This document shows positions 61,215-64,000 of a DNA stretch of 64,000 nt, in pieces (the first letter of the stretch is position 1; the number at the start of each line of letters is the position of its first letter). The stretch is from Acidobacteriota bacterium. GTDB lineage: Bacteria; Acidobacteriota; Terriglobia; Acidiferrales; UBA7541. The stretch is from the NCBI GenBank assembly GCA_013289835.1, contig JABCZG010000007.1, positions 160,399 to 224,398 of the forward strand, read 5' to 3'. The position numbers were made by a program, and so were the translations under genes. Below the pieces are notes generated by a model. The model ran no database searches and was not told where the DNA came from. It saw nothing but the letters and a program-made list of their open reading frames with translations.

Positions 61215-63275
61215 ATGACTCTCAAGCCGCGCTTCGTCACGGCCGCCATGGCTGTCGCTCTCACACTAGGTTCTGGCTTCGCACTTCGAGCGCAGGACGC
61301 GTCCACAAGACTCACCGCCATGGATGAGTTTCAACTGCAAACCGCCACCGACCCGCAGATTTCGCCGGACGGAAAGAAAATCGTCTACGTGCGCCGCTTT
61401 GCCGATCCCATGACCGACAAGCGCTATTCGAATCTTTGGATCATAGACGCGGACGGCACCGACCATCGCCCACTCACCACCGGCAACCGCGGCGACGCTT
61501 CTCCGCGCTGGTCTCCGGATGGTACACGCATCGCCTACCTTTCCGATGCCGACGGCAAGCAGCAGATTTACATTCGCTGGATGGACAGCGGTCAAACCGC
61601 GCGCATCACCAATCTCGAGCAGACCCCCGACGCCATCACCTGGTCGCCGGATGGCAAAATGCTCTCCTTCTCCGCTCTCGTTCCCGGAAAAGGCCCGCAC
61701 ATCGCCGATTTGCCGGCTCCCCCCGCCGGCGCAAAATGGGCCGATCCACCCACGGCCTACGATCGCTTGGTCTACCGCTTCAATGGAATGGGCTATCTAA
61801 AGCCCGGCTACATGCAAATCTTTGTGGTCAGCAGCGAGGGCGGCGCGCCGCGGCAAATCACCAACGGCAATTTTCCCAATGGAGGCAACGAGTTTGGCCC
61901 CAATCGCGCCTCTTGGACGCCCGATGGCAAATTCCTGATCGCCTCCGTCAACCGTCATCCCGAATCCGATCACGAGTATCTCGACGACGAAGTCTACGAA
62001 TTCAGCGTTGCCGATGGTTCCCTTCGCGCGCTCACCAATCGCAAGGGCCCGGACAATTCCCCCGTCGTTTCTCCCAGCGGAAAGTTGATCGCCTATACCG
62101 GCTACGACGACCGCTATCAGGGCCACCAAACCACAAAGCTCTACCTAATGAATCGCGATGGCACCGGCTCGCACTCCCTCTGGGACAAACTCGATCGCGA
62201 CATCCAGGATCCGCAATGGGCTCCCGACAGCACCGGCGTCTACTTTCGCTACGACGATCAAGGCGATTCCAAGATTGGCTTCTGCCTGACCGACGGCACC
62301 TGCAAGAAAATTGCCGATCATCTCGCCTCCACGTTAGGCGCAGGCGGCAGCGGCACCTTCTCCCTCTCTCATACAAGCATGATGGCTCTCACCTACGGCC
62401 GCCCAGACAATCCCGGCGACATCGCCATCCTCAACAACGGCGCGATGAAAGTGCTCACCGCCATCAACGAGGAACTGTTCGCACAGAAGAAACCCGGCCA
62501 CGTCGAAGAAATCACCTACCAATCCTCAAAGGACAATCGCAAAATCCAGGGCTGGATCGTCCACCCACCCGATTTCGATCCCACAAAAAAATATCCGCTC
62601 GTCCTCGAGATTCACGGCGGCCCTTTCTCCGACTACGGCGATCGTTTTGATTTCGAAAAACAGGTGCTCGCCTCCCGCGGCTACGTCGTTCTCTACACCA
62701 ACCCGCGCGGCAGCACCAGTTATGGCGAAGAATTCGCCAATCTGATTCACCACGCGTATCCCGGCGACGATTTTTCCGATCTCAATAGCGGCGTGGACGC
62801 CGTCATCGCCAAAGGCTACATAGACACAAACAATCTCTTTGTCACCGGCGGCAGCGGCGGCGGCGTCCTCACCTGCTGGACCATCGAACACACCGATCGT
62901 TTCCGCGCCGCAGCTGCCCTTTATCCGGTCATTAATTGGTACAGCTTCGCTCTGACTTCCGACATCCCCTTCATCACCAAATACTGGTTCCCCGGCCTCC
63001 CCTGGGACAACACCGACAATTACATGCAGCGCTCCCTCACCAATCTCGTTTCGAAAGTGAAGACCCCAACCTTGGTGATGACCGGCGAAGCCGATTACCG
63101 CACTCCCATCTCCGAAGCCGAACAATTCTACGAAGCCCTCAAACTCCTGAACATTGACACTGTCCTCGTCCGCGTCCCCGAGGAGCCCCACGGCATCGGC
63201 CGCCGCCCCAGCCACCACGTCGCCAAAATGCTCTACATCGCCGGCTGGTTCGAACAACACAAATCCAAACCATAG
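61215..63275 (+). CDS. S9-family prolyl oligopeptidase-type serine peptidase, exported
   Basis: 686 residues. Signal peptide (AVALTLGSGFALRAQ), an N-terminal beta-propeller with WD40/TolB-like repeats (SPDGKKIVYVRR, RWSPDGTRIAYLSD) and a C-terminal alpha/beta hydrolase with nucleophile FVTGGSGGGV, Asp in TGEADYRTP and His in EEPHGIGRR. It cleaves short peptides, often after proline or releases acyl-amino acids. The ATG at 61215 with GGAGG upstream is chosen. Periplasmic. Probably monocistronic. Confidence 0.87.
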   Translation: MTLKPRFVTAAMAVALTLGSGFALRAQDASTRLTAMDEFQLQTATDPQISPDGKKIVYVRRFADPMTDKRYSNLWIIDADGTDHRPLTTGNRGDASPRWSPDGTRIAYLSDADGKQQIYIRWMDSGQTARITNLEQTPDAITWSPDGKMLSFSALVPGKGPHIADLPAPPAGAKWADPPTAYDRLVYRFNGMGYLKPGYMQIFVVSSEGGAPRQITNGNFPNGGNEFGPNRASWTPDGKFLIASVNRHPESDHEYLDDEVYEFSVADGSLRALTNRKGPDNSPVVSPSGKLIAYTGYDDRYQGHQTTKLYLMNRDGTGSHSLWDKLDRDIQDPQWAPDSTGVYFRYDDQGDSKIGFCLTDGTCKKIADHLASTLGAGGSGTFSLSHTSMMALTYGRPDNPGDIAILNNGAMKVLTAINEELFAQKKPGHVEEITYQSSKDNRKIQGWIVHPPDFDPTKKYPLVLEIHGGPFSDYGDRFDFEKQVLASRGYVVLYTNPRGSTSYGEEFANLIHHAYPGDDFSDLNSGVDAVIAKGYIDTNNLFVTGGSGGGVLTCWTIEHTDRFRAAAALYPVINWYSFALTSDIPFITKYWFPGLPWDNTDNYMQRSLTNLVSKVKTPTLVMTGEADYRTPISEAEQFYEALKLLNIDTVLVRVPEEPHGIGRRPSHHVAKMLYIAGWFEQHKSKP

Positions 63276-63369
63276 CCGTCGTTTGCGCGACAGGGACAAG
63301 GGTCTATGCTGCCCGATCAATGGCTTCACGCACTCGATTGCATTGCCTCTTCACTCGAGGAAATTTGTC

Positions 63370-64000
63370 ATGTATGAATTGCGCTACGCAAAGGAACACG
63401 CAATAGCTCGAACCTTTCATAAGGCCTTCCGACTGGTAGAGAGGTGTTTGTGTTTGCTGCTGGGACTGATGGTCGCGGTCTCGCTTGAAGCACAACAGAG
63501 TTCTCCGTCTGCGCCAGCGTGGACCGGTGTCGTACGCACGGCTGCCGGCGAACCTGTCGCAGGGGCGAAGGTAACGGTATTCACAGCCGGCGCCAAAAAG
63601 AATCTAACCGCAGTTACAGGAACCGACGGAAGGTTCGCGATTGCGGACCTTCGACTCGGGCCAAATCGCGTGAGCGTGCAACTGCCCGGGCGAGGTCCGA
63701 CAGGGCAAGTGGCAGTGAATGTTACTGGCGTAACATTCGTGCTGACGGTATCCGATCAAAATGTGCTGTCGATTGCAGTCAATCCGCAAACTTCTGCGGG
63801 AGTCTCGAATGGGAACCCGAGCACAATTTCGAACGCAGCCAGCGGAACAAGCGGGGAGAAACTCTCCAGCCAGAAGGTAAATGAGTTGCCGTTGAATGGA
63901 CGCGACTTCAGCACGCTGTTGTTGTTAGCAGCGGGCACTATGACCGACGTGAACGGGCAGACGAATTTTACCCAGCAGTTTGCCATCAACGGACAGCGCG
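63370..64000 (+). CDS. Oar-like TonB-dependent receptor, 3' end outside window
   Basis: An open frame from the ATG at 63370 to the window end, absent from the ORF track because no stop is reached. It reads a signal-like segment (CLLLGLMVAVSLEAQ), a carboxypeptidase-regulatory domain (GVVRTAAGEPVAGAKVTVFTA) and then the start of the receptor plug (ELPLNGRDFSTLL). GAGGAAA lies upstream. It resembles the N-terminus of the receptor at 19417 in architecture but not in sequence. Confidence 0.8.
   Translation, partial: MYELRYAKEHAIARTFHKAFRLVERCLCLLLGLMVAVSLEAQQSSPSAPAWTGVVRTAAGEPVAGAKVTVFTAGAKKNLTAVTGTDGRFAIADLRLGPNRVSVQLPGRGPTGQVAVNVTGVTFVLTVSDQNVLSIAVNPQTSAGVSNGNPSTISNAASGTSGEKLSSQKVNELPLNGRDFSTLLLLAAGTMTDVNGQTNFTQQFAINGQR

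Overview
The window is about 60% GC and densely coded on both strands. It has no rRNA, no CRISPR array and no recognisable insertion sequence. It reads like an uncultured soil member of the Acidobacteriota. The pointers are a VWFA-related domain protein of the type named after acidobacteria, two Oar-like TonB-dependent receptors with a carboxypeptidase-regulatory N-terminus, many small secreted proteins of unknown function, LptD (so a Gram-negative envelope) and a Ku/LigD repair locus. The assignment is an inference from gene content.

Layout. 0-10 kb: 3' part of lptD followed at once by an amidase; a reverse-strand, overlapping three-gene set (CDP-alcohol phosphatidyltransferase, HAD phosphatase, PAP2/inositol-phosphorylceramide-synthase-like) that looks like an inositol-lipid pathway; then a forward thiol-disulfide group (CcdA, TlpA, NIPSNAP, CyaY, free-standing DsbD N-domain). 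10-19 kb: gltX, a large membrane GAF/GGDEF/HD-GYP c-di-GMP enzyme, small secreted proteins, the VWFA protein, OsmC and fabH. 19-24 kb: a large TonB-dependent receptor, then small proteins. 24-29 kb: a DUF2062 membrane protein, the homocysteine genes (homocysteine methyltransferase/MTHFR fusion and cystathionine beta-synthase), RidA and a methyltransferase.

29.6-30 kb is a gene-free stretch with a three-copy dyad repeat and several hairpins ending in an intrinsic terminator, a candidate small RNA. 30-34 kb: sigma factor, anti-sigma factor with YCF48-like C-terminus, and a DUF4139 protein. 34-41 kb: a TonB-family protein, M48 and M20 peptidases, and small proteins. 41-45 kb: a three-domain LplT/PlsC/acyl-CoA-synthetase-like lipid remodelling protein with a PAP2 (sphingomyelin-synthase-like) enzyme behind it. 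45-53 kb: a TPR protein, an orphan sugar-binding protein, PilZ, a cytochrome c/PQQ sugar dehydrogenase, YceI and an aldo-keto reductase.

53-59 kb is a non-homologous end-joining locus: DUF72 and LigD on one strand, and divergently Ku plus a MerR-TPR fusion. 59.0-61.0 kb is bounded by a 47-bp direct repeat of the 3' half of tRNA-Asn. Between the copies lie a VapBC toxin-antitoxin pair and a winged-helix/nucleotidyltransferase fusion, so this looks like a minute tRNA-borne island without its own integrase. 61-64 kb: an S9 peptidase and the start of a second Oar-like receptor running off the window.

The best candidates for something under-described are the inositol-lipid set with the second PAP2 enzyme, the tRNA-Asn mini-island with its HTH-nucleotidyltransferase, the Ku-coupled MerR-TPR protein, the sigma/anti-sigma/DUF4139 block, and the 29.6-29.9 kb candidate RNA. 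All functional statements rest on motif recognition by eye; no database search was run.
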